Position numbers and translations under genes: made by a program. Shown here one piece after another: positions 26,444 to 35,033 of a stretch of 64,000 nucleotides of DNA (within the stretch, counting starts at the first letter, position 1; each line of letters begins with the position of its first letter). This stretch comes from Reyranella sp. (lineage in GTDB: Bacteria; Pseudomonadota; Alphaproteobacteria; Reyranellales; Reyranellaceae). The stretch is from positions 62,001 through 126,000 of the forward strand of contig NZ_JAUSBN010000055.1 in the NCBI RefSeq assembly GCF_030651995.1, in the 5' to 3' direction. A model generated the notes under the pieces. The model was not told the DNA's origin and ran no database searches. It saw only the letters and a list, made by a program, of their open reading frames with translations.

Positions 26444-27279
26444 AGCTCGAACCGCTGCTCGACGGCCTCTCCTTCGGCGAAGGCCCGCGCTGGCGTGACG
26501 ACCGGCTGTTTTTTTCGGACTTCTATGTCCGCCAGGTGCGGACCGTCGACGAGAGCGGCAAGACCGAAACGATCGTCGAAGTGCCGGGGCAGCCCTCCGG
26601 ACTGGGCTGGCGTCCGGACGGCACGATGCTGATCGTCAGCATGACCGACCGCCGTCTGATGCGATTCGCGGGCGGCAAGCTCACCGTCGAGGCAGAGCTG
26701 GGCGGGATCGCGACCGGCCTGTGCAACGACATGATCGTCGATGCCAAGGGCCGCGCCTATGTCGGCAATTTCGGCTTCGACCGGCACGCGGGCGAGAAGC
26801 CGCGTCCCGCCGTGCTGGCCCGGGTCGATCCCGACGGCTCGGTTCATGCCGCCGCCGACGAGCTGATGTTCCCCAACGGGACCGTCATCACGCCCGACGG
26901 CAGGACGATGATCATCGGCGAAACCTTCGCCAAGCGTCTCACGGCCTTCGACATCGCCGACGACGGCACCCTGTCCAACCGGCGCATCTGGGCCGAGACG
27001 CCGACCTGCAATCCCGACGGCATCTGCCTCGATGCCGAGGGCGGCATTTGGGTCACCGGCGCCTTCACCCACCACATGGTCCGCGTGCTCGAAGGCGGCA
27101 AGGTCACGCACGATCTCGATCTCGGCGAACGCGCGGCCTATGCCTGCATGCTGGGCGGCAGGGACCACCGCACGCTTTTTGTCGTCACGAACAGCGGCAG
27201 CGGCCCCGCCATTGCCGACAAGAAGGATGGCCGCATCGAAACGATGCGCGTCGACGTGCCCGGCGCCGGCCTGCCCTAG
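26440..27279 (+). CDS. SMP-30/gluconolactonase family protein
   Basis: 279 residues forming a six-bladed propeller: FGEGPRW near the N-terminus supplies the metal-binding Glu, CNDMIVDAKGRAYVGN (about residues 94-109) and NPDGICLDAEGGIWV supply Asn and Asp ligands. The family hydrolyses sugar or other lactones with a divalent metal. Its start overlaps the MBL gene and its stop is 9 bases before the next SDR, so it lies in the middle of a plus-strand operon. Confidence 0.9.
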   Translation: MKLEPLLDGLSFGEGPRWRDDRLFFSDFYVRQVRTVDESGKTETIVEVPGQPSGLGWRPDGTMLIVSMTDRRLMRFAGGKLTVEAELGGIATGLCNDMIVDAKGRAYVGNFGFDRHAGEKPRPAVLARVDPDGSVHAAADELMFPNGTVITPDGRTMIIGETFAKRLTAFDIADDGTLSNRRIWAETPTCNPDGICLDAEGGIWVTGAFTHHMVRVLEGGKVTHDLDLGERAAYACMLGGRDHRTLFVVTNSGSGPAIADKKDGRIETMRVDVPGAGLP

Positions 27280-27288
27280 GAGGAAACT

Positions 27289-28110
27289 GTGAAAGGTCCA
27301 GAGGACGATGCCGGCCTGGCCGGCAAGGTGGCGATCATTTCCGGCGGCGGCGCCGCCGGCGACGGCATCGGCAACGGACGCGCCGCGGCGATCCTGCTGG
27401 CCCGCGCCGGCACCCGCGTGCTGGTGGCCGACAGGGACCTCAAGCTCGCGCAACGCACCGTCGAAATGATCCAGGCCGAGGGCGGCCTGCCTGCCGCGGC
27501 CCATGCCGGCGACATGACGCAGGAGGCCGAGTGCAAGCGGCTGGTCGATGCCGCGGTCGATCGCTGGGGACGGCTCGACTTCCTCGACAACAATATCGGC
27601 ATCGGCAGCCGCGGCTCGGTCGTCGACGAGAAGCCCGAGGAGTTTCGTCGCGTGATGCAGGTCAACGTCGAGACGATGTTCCTGCTCTCCAAGCACGCGA
27701 TCCCGGCCATGATCAAGACCGCCAAGGGCGGCTCGATCGTGAACATTTCGTCGATCTCGGCGCTGCGGCCGCGCGGTCTCACGACCTACACGGCCTCCAA
27801 GGCCGCCGTCATCGGCCTCAGCCAGGCGATGGCCGTCGACCATGGCCGCGACGGTATTCGCGTGAACTGTATCTGCCCCGGCCCGGTCTACACACCGATG
27901 GTCTATGCCCGCGGCAACGGCATGAGCGAGGCCGCGCGCGCCCAGCGCGCCAAGGCCTCCGTCCTCAAGACCGAGGGCACGGGCTGGGACGTCGGCCATG
28001 CGGTGCGTTTCCTGCTGAGCAACCATGCCCGCTACATCACCGGCCAGGTCCTTGTCGTCGACGGCGGTGTGACGCTGCAGGGTCCGGAACGCGAGTCGCA
28101 AGATCACTGA
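27289..28110 (+). CDS. SDR-family oxidoreductase
   Basis: 273 residues, classical short-chain dehydrogenase: nucleotide loop SGGGAAGDGIGNGRAAA (an extended glycine motif also present in the SDR at 28687), DNNIG in place of NNAG, Ser in NISSISA and catalytic YTASK. GTG start after AGGAGGA. It is NAD(P)-dependent; the alcohol or ketone substrate is unknown. It lies between the SMP-30 gene and a CMD-family gene. Confidence 0.9.
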   Translation: MKGPEDDAGLAGKVAIISGGGAAGDGIGNGRAAAILLARAGTRVLVADRDLKLAQRTVEMIQAEGGLPAAAHAGDMTQEAECKRLVDAAVDRWGRLDFLDNNIGIGSRGSVVDEKPEEFRRVMQVNVETMFLLSKHAIPAMIKTAKGGSIVNISSISALRPRGLTTYTASKAAVIGLSQAMAVDHGRDGIRVNCICPGPVYTPMVYARGNGMSEAARAQRAKASVLKTEGTGWDVGHAVRFLLSNHARYITGQVLVVDGGVTLQGPERESQDH

Positions 28111-28132
28111 ATAAAAGGGAGAAACAACCAAG

Positions 28133-28687
28133 ATGGCCCGCCTGCCCTACCTCGAGCCCGACCAAGTCGCGCCCGAATATCGCGACATGCTCAAGCGCAA
28201 CACCAACCTGCACAAGCTTCTGGTCAACTCGCCCGACATGGCGCGGGCCTTCAGCGGGCTGGGCGGCTACATCCGCTTCAAGAGCAAGCTGGATCCCCGC
28301 CTGCGCGAGCTCGCCATCCTGCAGGTCGGCTGGCTTGAGAAGTCGGAGTACGAATTCACCCACCATGTGAAGATCGGCAAGGAGTTCGGCGTCACCGACG
28401 AGGACATCCAGGCCCTGATGGCGGAGACCGAGGGCAAGCCCTCGAAGCTCGAGCCGCTCGCCAAGGCGATCCTCAGGGGCGCGCGCGAGATGGTGAAGGA
28501 CCTCGCGATGTCCGACGCCACCTTTGCGGAGATCAAGAAGGAATTGTCCGACGAGCACATGACCGACCTCGTGCTCACCATCGCCTTCTACTGCGCCGTC
28601 GTCCGCGTGCTCGCCACCATGCAGATCGACAATGAGCCGCAGTACAAGGAAGTGCTCAAACAGTACCCGATCCCGGGAGTGAAGTGA
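28133..28687 (+). CDS. carboxymuconolactone decarboxylase (CMD) family protein
   Basis: 184 residues with the CMD/AhpD-like helical pattern: LDPRLRELAILQVGWLEKSEYEFTHHVKIGKEFGV (about residues 55-90). The CxxC of peroxidase-type AhpD proteins is absent and a His-His pair takes its place, which fits the lactone-decarboxylase-like group. GGGAGAAA precedes the ATG. It shares its last base with the start of the next SDR (TGATG). Homologues occur in many aromatic and terpenoid catabolic operons. Confidence 0.85.
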   Translation: MARLPYLEPDQVAPEYRDMLKRNTNLHKLLVNSPDMARAFSGLGGYIRFKSKLDPRLRELAILQVGWLEKSEYEFTHHVKIGKEFGVTDEDIQALMAETEGKPSKLEPLAKAILRGAREMVKDLAMSDATFAEIKKELSDEHMTDLVLTIAFYCAVVRVLATMQIDNEPQYKEVLKQYPIPGVK

Positions 28688-29487
28688 TGCGCCTGAAAGA
28701 TCGAGTCGCCATCGTCGTCGGCGCCGGACAGAGCCCCGGCGAAGGCATGGGCAACGGCCGCGCCACCGCCCTCACCTTTGCGCGCGAGGGCGCCAAGGTC
28801 CTCTGCGTCGATCACAATCTCGAGTCGGCGAAGGAAACCGTCGAGATGATCGGCGTCAACCAGGGCACGGCGGTCGCCTTCAAGGCCGACGTGACCAAGG
28901 GCGCCGACCTCAAGGCCATGGTCGATGAGACGCATGCGCGCTGGGGCCGGGTCGACATCCTGCACAACAATGTCGGCGTCTCGCTGGCGGGCGGCGATGC
29001 CGAGCTGCTCGACATCACCGAGGAAGCCTTCGACCGCTGCACCGCGATCAACCTCAAGAGCTGCATCTTCGCCGCCAAGCATGTGCTCCCGATCATGCGC
29101 GAGCAGCAGAGCGGCGTGATCATCAACATCTCGTCGATGGCCGTGATCACCACCTATCCCTACGTCGCCTACAAGGCAACCAAGTCGGCGATGGTGTCCT
29201 TCACCGAGCAGCTCGCCTACCAGAACGCGCAATACGGCATCCGTGCCAACGTGATCCTGCCTGGGCTGATGAACACCCCCATGGCCGTCGACACGCGGGC
29301 CCGGACGTTCAAGAAGAGCCGGGCCGAGGTCGAGGCCGAACGCGATTCCAAGGTGCCGCTGCGCAAGAAGATGGGCACCGGCTGGGACGTCGCAAACGCC
29401 GCCCTCTTCCTCGCCTCCGACGAGGCGAGCTTCATCACCGGCGTGACCCTCCCGGTCGACGGCGGCGCCAGCGTGCGGCGCGGCTAG
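28687..29487 (+). CDS. SDR-family oxidoreductase
   Basis: 266 residues; classical SDR with GAGQSPGEGMGNGRATA (extended glycine motif like the SDR at 27289), HNNVGVS, NISSMAV and catalytic YKATK. The two SDRs probably descend from one gene. ATG at 28687 overlaps the CMD stop as TGATG; a GTG one codon earlier is the alternative. Substrate unknown. Confidence 0.9.
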   Translation: MRLKDRVAIVVGAGQSPGEGMGNGRATALTFAREGAKVLCVDHNLESAKETVEMIGVNQGTAVAFKADVTKGADLKAMVDETHARWGRVDILHNNVGVSLAGGDAELLDITEEAFDRCTAINLKSCIFAAKHVLPIMREQQSGVIINISSMAVITTYPYVAYKATKSAMVSFTEQLAYQNAQYGIRANVILPGLMNTPMAVDTRARTFKKSRAEVEAERDSKVPLRKKMGTGWDVANAALFLASDEASFITGVTLPVDGGASVRRG

Positions 29488-29519
29488 CTAGAGGCACGAA
29501 CTTTGCGTCGGCTGGCACC

Positions 29520-30278
29520 ATGAACCGACTTGCCGGCAAGACCGCCCTCATCACCGGTGCCTCCTCGGGCATCGGCCGTGCCATCGCCAGGAAGTTCCAG
29601 GCGGAAGGGGCGACCCTTCTGCTGATGGACATCACCGAGTCCGTGGTCGAAGGCGGCGAGCCGACGCACAGGATCCTGAACGTGCCCTTCTTCCAGGGCG
29701 ACGTGTCGAAGGAGGAGGATGTCGAGGAAGCCGTGCGCCGGGCCGCCTTGCCGACCGGCCGGCTCGACATCGTGGTCAACGACGCCGCCATCCGCTCGGC
29801 GAAGAAGCTCACCGACACCAGCCTCGCGGAATGGAACCGCGTGATGGAGGTGAACGTCACCGGCGTCTTCCTGATGTGCCGCGCCGCGGTGCGCCGGATG
29901 CTGACGCAGGAGATCCGCAACGAGGCGCGCGGGCGCATCGTCAACATCTCCTCGCAGCACGGCATGATTTCCTCGCCCGAGGATTTCTCCTATGGCGTAT
30001 CGAAGTCGGCGGTCGTCTACATCACGCGCCAGATCGCCTCGGACTACGGCCGTGACAGCGTCATCTGCAACGCCGTGGCGCCGGGGAAAATCCTCACCGG
30101 CAAGACCGGCCGCGCGATCGAACCGCGCTGGATCGACTATTCCCATGCCCGCACGCCCCTGCCGCGGCTCGGCCGCTCCGAAGACGTGGCCAATGCCGCC
30201 CTGTTCCTCGCCTCCGACGAAGCGACGTTCATCACCGGCGAGAACTTGATGGTCGACGGCGGCTGGATGGCGAACTGA
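29520..30278 (+). CDS. SDR-family oxidoreductase (glucose/3-oxoacyl reductase-like)
   Basis: 252 residues; canonical TGASSGIG nucleotide motif (residues 13-20), NDAA where most SDRs have NNAG, NISSQHG, catalytic YGVSK and the C-terminal FITGENLMVDGG. It differs from the two SDRs upstream in its glycine motif, so it belongs to another SDR branch. It is the last gene of the plus-strand cluster, and its 3' end overlaps the convergent LysR gene by 47 bases. Confidence 0.9.
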   Translation: MNRLAGKTALITGASSGIGRAIARKFQAEGATLLLMDITESVVEGGEPTHRILNVPFFQGDVSKEEDVEEAVRRAALPTGRLDIVVNDAAIRSAKKLTDTSLAEWNRVMEVNVTGVFLMCRAAVRRMLTQEIRNEARGRIVNISSQHGMISSPEDFSYGVSKSAVVYITRQIASDYGRDSVICNAVAPGKILTGKTGRAIEPRWIDYSHARTPLPRLGRSEDVANAALFLASDEATFITGENLMVDGGWMAN

Positions 30279-31143
30279 CCGGCAGCAGGCCGGCCAGTAC
30301 CTGAAGGAAGGCATGCACGAGGCGCGCCTTCTGCCGTTCCTTCAAATGCACGACATGGGCGTAGGTATAGATCTCTGCGTCCGCGATCGGCACGGGCCGG
30401 ATGCGCGGATCGGGAATGAACTCCGCCTCCGACACCACGCCCATCCCGATCCCCTTGGCCACCGCCTCGCGGATCGATTCTCGGCTGCCGATCTCCATGA
30501 CGATCCGGGGCCGCACGTTGGCCTCCCGCATCGCCTGGTCGAAGGCGCGGCGCGTCGTCGATCCCGCCTCGCGCACGATCAGCCGTTGCCCCTCCATGTC
30601 GCGGGCGCGGATGCTGCGCCGCTGCGCGAAGGGATGATCGATGGGGCAGAAGGCGATGACCCGGTGGCGGCGATAGGGAATCGCGACCAGCCGCGGATCG
30701 GGATCGACATGGGCCAGCACCGCCACGTCGGTCCGGTAGTCGAGCAGGTCGCGCAGCGCGTCGCGTGAGTTGCCGACGGTCACCGAAACGTAGAGGCCGG
30801 GATGGCGCGCGTTGAAGGCCGCCAGCATGTCGGTGACGTGATAGGGACCGACCGCGCCGACGCGCAGATGGCCGGTCTTGAGGCCACGCGTCTCGTTGAG
30901 ATAGTCCGCGGCTTCCTTCTCATCGGCGAACAGGCGGCGCGTGATGTCCAGCAGACCGCCGCCGGTCTCGGTGAGCTCGATGCGCCGGCCGCGGCGCACG
31001 AACAGCTCGACGCCGAATTCCTGCTCCAGCGACTTCACCTGCGTGGTGATGGTGGGCTGGCTCACGCCCAACTCGCGTGCGGCCGCGGTGAAGCTCAACC
31101 GCTGCGCCACGGCATGAAAGGAGCGGAGCTGGGTGTGCCTCAT
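30232..31143 (-). CDS. LysR-family transcriptional regulator, probably of phosphonate genes
   Basis: 303 residues: N-terminal winged HTH (FHAVAQRLSFTAAARELGVSQPTITTQVKSLEQEFG, about residues 9-43) and a LysR effector domain with GSRESIREAVAKGIGMGVV. The N-terminus resembles the LysR group associated with 2-aminoethylphosphonate catabolism. It is divergent from an Fe-alcohol dehydrogenase and phnDCE, which supports that role. The start at 31143 is chosen from the family; an upstream ATG is possible. The C-terminal Ser/Arg-rich tail (VSSPSSRRRPSSSRR) is encoded by the overlap with the convergent SDR and is unlikely to be functional. Confidence 0.88.
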   Translation of the reverse strand: MRHTQLRSFHAVAQRLSFTAAARELGVSQPTITTQVKSLEQEFGVELFVRRGRRIELTETGGGLLDITRRLFADEKEAADYLNETRGLKTGHLRVGAVGPYHVTDMLAAFNARHPGLYVSVTVGNSRDALRDLLDYRTDVAVLAHVDPDPRLVAIPYRRHRVIAFCPIDHPFAQRRSIRARDMEGQRLIVREAGSTTRRAFDQAMREANVRPRIVMEIGSRESIREAVAKGIGMGVVSEAEFIPDPRIRPVPIADAEIYTYAHVVHLKERQKARLVHAFLQVLAGLLPVSSPSSRRRPSSSRR

Positions 31144-31158
31144 ATTGATTTTCTCAAT
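31144..31158. promoter_or_regulatory. LysR-type operator ATTGA-N5-TCAAT
   Basis: A perfect inverted repeat (ATTGA, TTTTC, TCAAT) containing the T-N11-A core of LysR sites, immediately upstream of the lysR start codon and about 105 bases upstream of the divergent dehydrogenase. The intergenic region is AT-rich. Position fits autorepression plus control of the phosphonate genes. Confidence 0.55.
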
Positions 31159-31261
31159 GCGACTTGGAGAATGTTTGAATTGGATAAATGTGAGCAGCGG
31201 CCGGAGGATTGTCAAAAGGACGACAAGTCCAAAGCCAGTGAGCCATGGGAGTGAAGCGCGG

Positions 31262-32374
31262 ATGTGGCGCTACCGGAATCCGGTCGACGTGAAATTCGGC
31301 GCCGGCGTCTTCGAGACGCTGGGCACGGTTCTGGCCAGCCGTGCCTATTGCCTCGTCACCTACGACGACGCCAACGGCGGCGGGGTCTTCGCCGAGCTCG
31401 CGCGGCGCGTCGTGGCCCAGTCCGGCGCGCCGGCCGTGACGGTGAGCAATATCGGCCCCAATCCCGACTTCATCGGCCTCACCCAGTCCTGCCGGACCTA
31501 TGCAGCGTCGTCCCGCCCCGTCGAGGTCATCGTTGCGCTGGGCGGCGGCTCGGTGATGGACGCCGCCAAGGTACTGGCCGCCGCCAAGGGCGACTTCGAG
31601 ACGGTCCGGCGCCACCTGGAGACCGGCAAGGACGGCGAGGCGCTGGGCCGCACGCCGATCATCGCCATTCCCACGACGGCGGGCACCGGAAGCGAGGTCA
31701 CCTCCTGGGCTACCGTCTGGGACACCGGAGCGATGAAGAAGTACTCGCTGGCCCGCGAGACGCTCTACCCCGAAGCGGCGCTGGTCGATCCGCTGCTGAC
31801 CCTCGGCCTGCCGCGCGCGATCACGATCAGCACCGGCCTCGATGCGCTCAGCCACGCGCTGGAAAGCATCTGGAACGTCAACGCCAACCCGGTGTCGAGC
31901 TCACTCGCCGAGGTTGCCGCGCGCGAAGTGATCGAGGCCCTGCCGCTGCTGGCTGACGATCTGCGCAGCGAGGCGCTGCGCACGCGGCTGGCACGCGCCA
32001 GCCTGTTCGCGGGCCTCGCCTTCTCCAACACCCGCACCGCGCTCGCCCATTCGCTGTCCTATCACCTGACGTTGCACCACGGCGTTCCGCACGGCATCGC
32101 CTGCTCGTTCAGCCTGCCGATGGTGATGCGCGCGGTCGCGGGCTGCGACGCGGCCTGCGATGCCTCGCTGCGGCGCATCTTCGGCAACGACCTGGTCGCC
32201 GGCGCCGCGCGACTCGAGACCTTCCTGAAGAAACTCGGCATCTCGCCCGATGCCACCGCACACGGTATCGCCGCGCGCGACTGGTCGCGTCTCGTAGACG
32301 ACGCGCTGGCGGGCGACCGCGGACGCAACTTCATCGGACGCCGGGAGGCGCTGTTGGCCGAAATGGCCGCTTAG
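31262..32374 (+). CDS. iron-containing alcohol dehydrogenase, phosphonate-associated type
   Basis: 370 residues, group III (Fe) alcohol dehydrogenase: GGGSVMDAAKVLA (NAD site), IPTTAGTGSEVTSWA, and metal ligands in GLDALSHALES, the later HSLSYHLTLHHGVPHG His cluster and an Asp. Members next to phosphonate genes are annotated as phosphonate-metabolism Fe-ADH or phosphonoacetaldehyde reductase-like. The start at 31262 (MWRYRNPVDV) follows GGGAG. It heads the gene row phnD-phnC-phnE, 32 bases before phnD, so it probably interconverts an aldehyde and alcohol derived from the imported phosphonate. Confidence 0.88.
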   Translation: MWRYRNPVDVKFGAGVFETLGTVLASRAYCLVTYDDANGGGVFAELARRVVAQSGAPAVTVSNIGPNPDFIGLTQSCRTYAASSRPVEVIVALGGGSVMDAAKVLAAAKGDFETVRRHLETGKDGEALGRTPIIAIPTTAGTGSEVTSWATVWDTGAMKKYSLARETLYPEAALVDPLLTLGLPRAITISTGLDALSHALESIWNVNANPVSSSLAEVAAREVIEALPLLADDLRSEALRTRLARASLFAGLAFSNTRTALAHSLSYHLTLHHGVPHGIACSFSLPMVMRAVAGCDAACDASLRRIFGNDLVAGAARLETFLKKLGISPDATAHGIAARDWSRLVDDALAGDRGRNFIGRREALLAEMAA

Positions 32375-32406
32375 TCAGTCAAGAAAAGAAAACATGGAGG
32401 AAACGA

Positions 32407-33282
32407 ATGACCAGGATGACGCGTCGCGATTTCGGGCTTCTCACCGCGGGTTCGCTTCTGGCCGGCGGAACCGTCGCCACCGCCCAGGCCCAGCAGGTCC
32501 TGAAGGTGGGCCTGATCCCCTCCGAGGACTCGCGGGCGATGCTCGCCCAGAGCAAGGACATCCTCGACGCGGTCGAGAAGAACTCCGGGATGAAGGTCCA
32601 GGGCTTCGTTGCCACCGACTATAACGGCGTTATCGAGGCCCTGCGCGCCAAGCACCTCGACATCGCCTATCTCGGGCCCTTCTCCTACGTTCTGGCCACC
32701 ACCGTGACGCCGGTCGAGGCCTTCGCCATCGCCGAGACCGCCAAGGCAGGCCGCACCTACTATCACTCCAAGATCATCGCGCTGAAGTCGAGCGGCATCA
32801 AAACGCTCGCCGATCTCAAGGGCAGGAACTTCGCCTTCGTCGACCCCGCCTCGACGTCGGGCTACGCCTTCCCGCTGGCGGGCCTGCTCAAGGCCGGCAT
32901 CGAACCCAAGCGCGACTTCAAGACCGTGATCTTCACCGGCGCGCACGACGCCAATGCGCTGGCCGTCGCCAACGGCAAGGTCGATGCCGCGACCATCGCC
33001 GACCGCATCCTCGACGCCGCCATCGCCAAGGGCCACATCAAGGCCGACCAGATCCAGGTCGTCTGGGAGTCCGCGCCGATCCCGGAATCGCCGATGGTGT
33101 GGCGCAAGGATCTCTCGCCCGAGACCAAGGCCAAGGTGAAGGCCGCCTTCCTGTCGATCAAGAACCTCAACTGGTCCGACCAGGGCAAGCTGAACGGCTT
33201 CAAGGAGACCAACGACCAGGCCTACGACGTCGTGCGCGAGACCGCCAAGCTCGCGAACATCGATCTCAAGAAGCAGAAGTAG
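32407..33282 (+). CDS. phnD: phosphonate ABC transporter substrate-binding protein
   Basis: 291 residues with a twin-arginine-like signal (TRRDFGLLTAGSLLAGG), then a PhnD fold: VGLIPSEDSRAM, ATDYNGVIEALRAKHLDIAYLGPFSY and FVDPASTSGYAFP, the last resembling the phosphonate-binding Ser/Thr loop. It delivers phosphonates (or phosphite or similar) to PhnCE from the periplasm. GGAGGAA precedes the ATG. Ligand identity cannot be read from sequence. Confidence 0.92.
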   Translation: MTRMTRRDFGLLTAGSLLAGGTVATAQAQQVLKVGLIPSEDSRAMLAQSKDILDAVEKNSGMKVQGFVATDYNGVIEALRAKHLDIAYLGPFSYVLATTVTPVEAFAIAETAKAGRTYYHSKIIALKSSGIKTLADLKGRNFAFVDPASTSGYAFPLAGLLKAGIEPKRDFKTVIFTGAHDANALAVANGKVDAATIADRILDAAIAKGHIKADQIQVVWESAPIPESPMVWRKDLSPETKAKVKAAFLSIKNLNWSDQGKLNGFKETNDQAYDVVRETAKLANIDLKKQK

Positions 33283-33312
33283 CCGCACGCCTGCTTCCAG
33301 GGAGATCGACCG

Positions 33313-34155
33313 ATGATCGAAATCCGCGGCCTCGCCAAATCCTATGGCGACCACCAGGCGCTGCAGGATGTGAGCCTCTCGATCCGGCCCGGCGAGTTCG
33401 TCGTCGTGCTCGGACCATCCGGCGCCGGCAAGTCGACCTTGCTGCGCTGCATCAACCGGCTGATCGAGCCAACGGCCGGCGACATCGTGGTCGACGGCAC
33501 GTCGCTGTCGTCCAACCGCCGCGACCTGCGGCTGCTCCGGCGCAACGTCGCCATGATCTTCCAGCAGCACAATCTGGTGAAGCGCCTGAGCGTGCTGAAG
33601 AACGTGCTGGTCGGCCGCATGGCCGATCTCTCGCCGATCCTCAGCAGCCTGCAGCTCTTCCCCGAGGCCGACGTGAAGATCGCACTTCATTGCCTCGAGC
33701 AGGTCGCGATGTCCCATAAGGCCCGCAGTCGTGCCGACGCGCTGTCGGGCGGCGAGCAGCAGCGCGTCGGCATCGCCCGGGCGCTCGCCCAGCAGCCCAA
33801 GTTCATGCTGGCCGACGAGCCGGTGGCCAGCCTCGATCCCAAGACCTCGCGCACCGTCCTCAATTATCTGAAGAAGAGCTGCAAGGACTCCAACATCGCG
33901 GTTCTCTGCAATCTTCACCAGATCGACTACGCGCTGGAGTTCGCCGAGCGAGTCGTGGGCCTGTCGGCGGGTCGGGTCGTCTATGACGGCGCACCGGCCG
34001 GTGTCAGCGGCGACGTGATCCGCAGCATCTATCCCGGCCTCGACGATCCGAACGTGCTCGATGCCGCACAGCGTCTCACCGAACGCCGCCGCGCCGCGGC
34101 GGAAGCCGAGACTGCGCTCGCGGCCTCCGCCACCTCTGTCGAGGAGAGGGCTTAG
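33313..34155 (+). CDS. phnC: phosphonate ABC transporter ATP-binding protein
   Basis: 280 residues: Walker A GPSGAGKST (about residues 36-44), Q-loop region FQQHNLVKRL, signature LSGGEQQRVGIARAL, Walker B MLADEPVASLDP and switch His in LHQIDY. It powers phosphonate import with PhnE and PhnD. Spacing of 30 bases after phnD and 2 bases before phnE shows one operon. Confidence 0.94.
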   Translation: MIEIRGLAKSYGDHQALQDVSLSIRPGEFVVVLGPSGAGKSTLLRCINRLIEPTAGDIVVDGTSLSSNRRDLRLLRRNVAMIFQQHNLVKRLSVLKNVLVGRMADLSPILSSLQLFPEADVKIALHCLEQVAMSHKARSRADALSGGEQQRVGIARALAQQPKFMLADEPVASLDPKTSRTVLNYLKKSCKDSNIAVLCNLHQIDYALEFAERVVGLSAGRVVYDGAPAGVSGDVIRSIYPGLDDPNVLDAAQRLTERRRAAAEAETALAASATSVEERA

Positions 34156-34157
34156 CA

Positions 34158-34952
34158 ATGTCCCTGCAATTCGTCGTCAATAAGCCGCGCGGTCCGCTCG
34201 GCTGGTGGATCATGGTCCCGATCGGGGGCCTTACGGTCGCTGCCCTCTGGTGGTCGGCCGTCGGCACGCGTCTCAGCATATCGGGCTTCATCGACGGGCT
34301 GCCGTGGATCGGCGACTTCGTCGGCCGCATGCTGCCGCCCAACTTCGCCTTCATGCAGAAGCTGGTGCAACCGGCCATCGAGACCGTGCAGATCGCGCTG
34401 TGGGGTACCCTGCTCGGCATCGTACTGGCCCTGCCGGTGTGCTTCTTCGCCGCCCGGAACCTCTCGCCCTATGCCTGGGTGTTCCACGGGCTGCGTCAGG
34501 TCCTGAACGTGATGCGCGGCATCAACGAGATCATCCTGGCGCTGATCTTCGTCGCCGCCGTCGGCCTCGGTCCCTTCGCGGGCGTGCTCGCCATCGCGCT
34601 GCACGGCGCCGGCATGCTGGGCAAGTTCTTCGCCGAGGCGATCGAGGAGATCGACGAGGGTCCGCTCGATGCGTTGCGCGCGGCCGGCGCAGGCACCCTG
34701 CAGCGCATCGTGTTCGGCGTGCTGCCTCAGGTCATGCCCGCCTGGATCGGCGTCGTGCTCTATCGATTCGAAACCAACATCCGCGTGTCGACGGTGCTGG
34801 GCATGGTCGGCGCGGGCGGCATCGGCTTCGAACTGATCAGCTCGATGAAGCTGTTCGCCTACGAGGACACGGCGGCCTGCGTCATCGTGATCCTGATCCT
34901 GGTGCTCGCAGCCGACCTGATGTCGTCAAAACTGCGTGCCATGATCCGATAG
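34158..34952 (+). CDS. phnE: phosphonate ABC transporter permease
   Basis: 264 residues with about six transmembrane helices and an EAA loop EAIEEIDEGPLDALRAAGAG contacting PhnC. The FVGRMLPPNFAFMQKLVQPAIETVQIALWGTLL region is typical of PhnE. It is the last gene of the transporter; no C-P bond cleaving enzyme follows. After it, 81 bases without a gene lead to an unrelated binding-protein gene. Confidence 0.94.
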   Translation: MSLQFVVNKPRGPLGWWIMVPIGGLTVAALWWSAVGTRLSISGFIDGLPWIGDFVGRMLPPNFAFMQKLVQPAIETVQIALWGTLLGIVLALPVCFFAARNLSPYAWVFHGLRQVLNVMRGINEIILALIFVAAVGLGPFAGVLAIALHGAGMLGKFFAEAIEEIDEGPLDALRAAGAGTLQRIVFGVLPQVMPAWIGVVLYRFETNIRVSTVLGMVGAGGIGFELISSMKLFAYEDTAACVIVILILVLAADLMSSKLRAMIR

Positions 34953-35033
34953 GACAATCCGCTAGCCGGACGGGCCCTCTCGACGCGGGACCTGCATCGC
35001 GCCATCCTGCCAGCAACGGGTATGGGAGGATCA

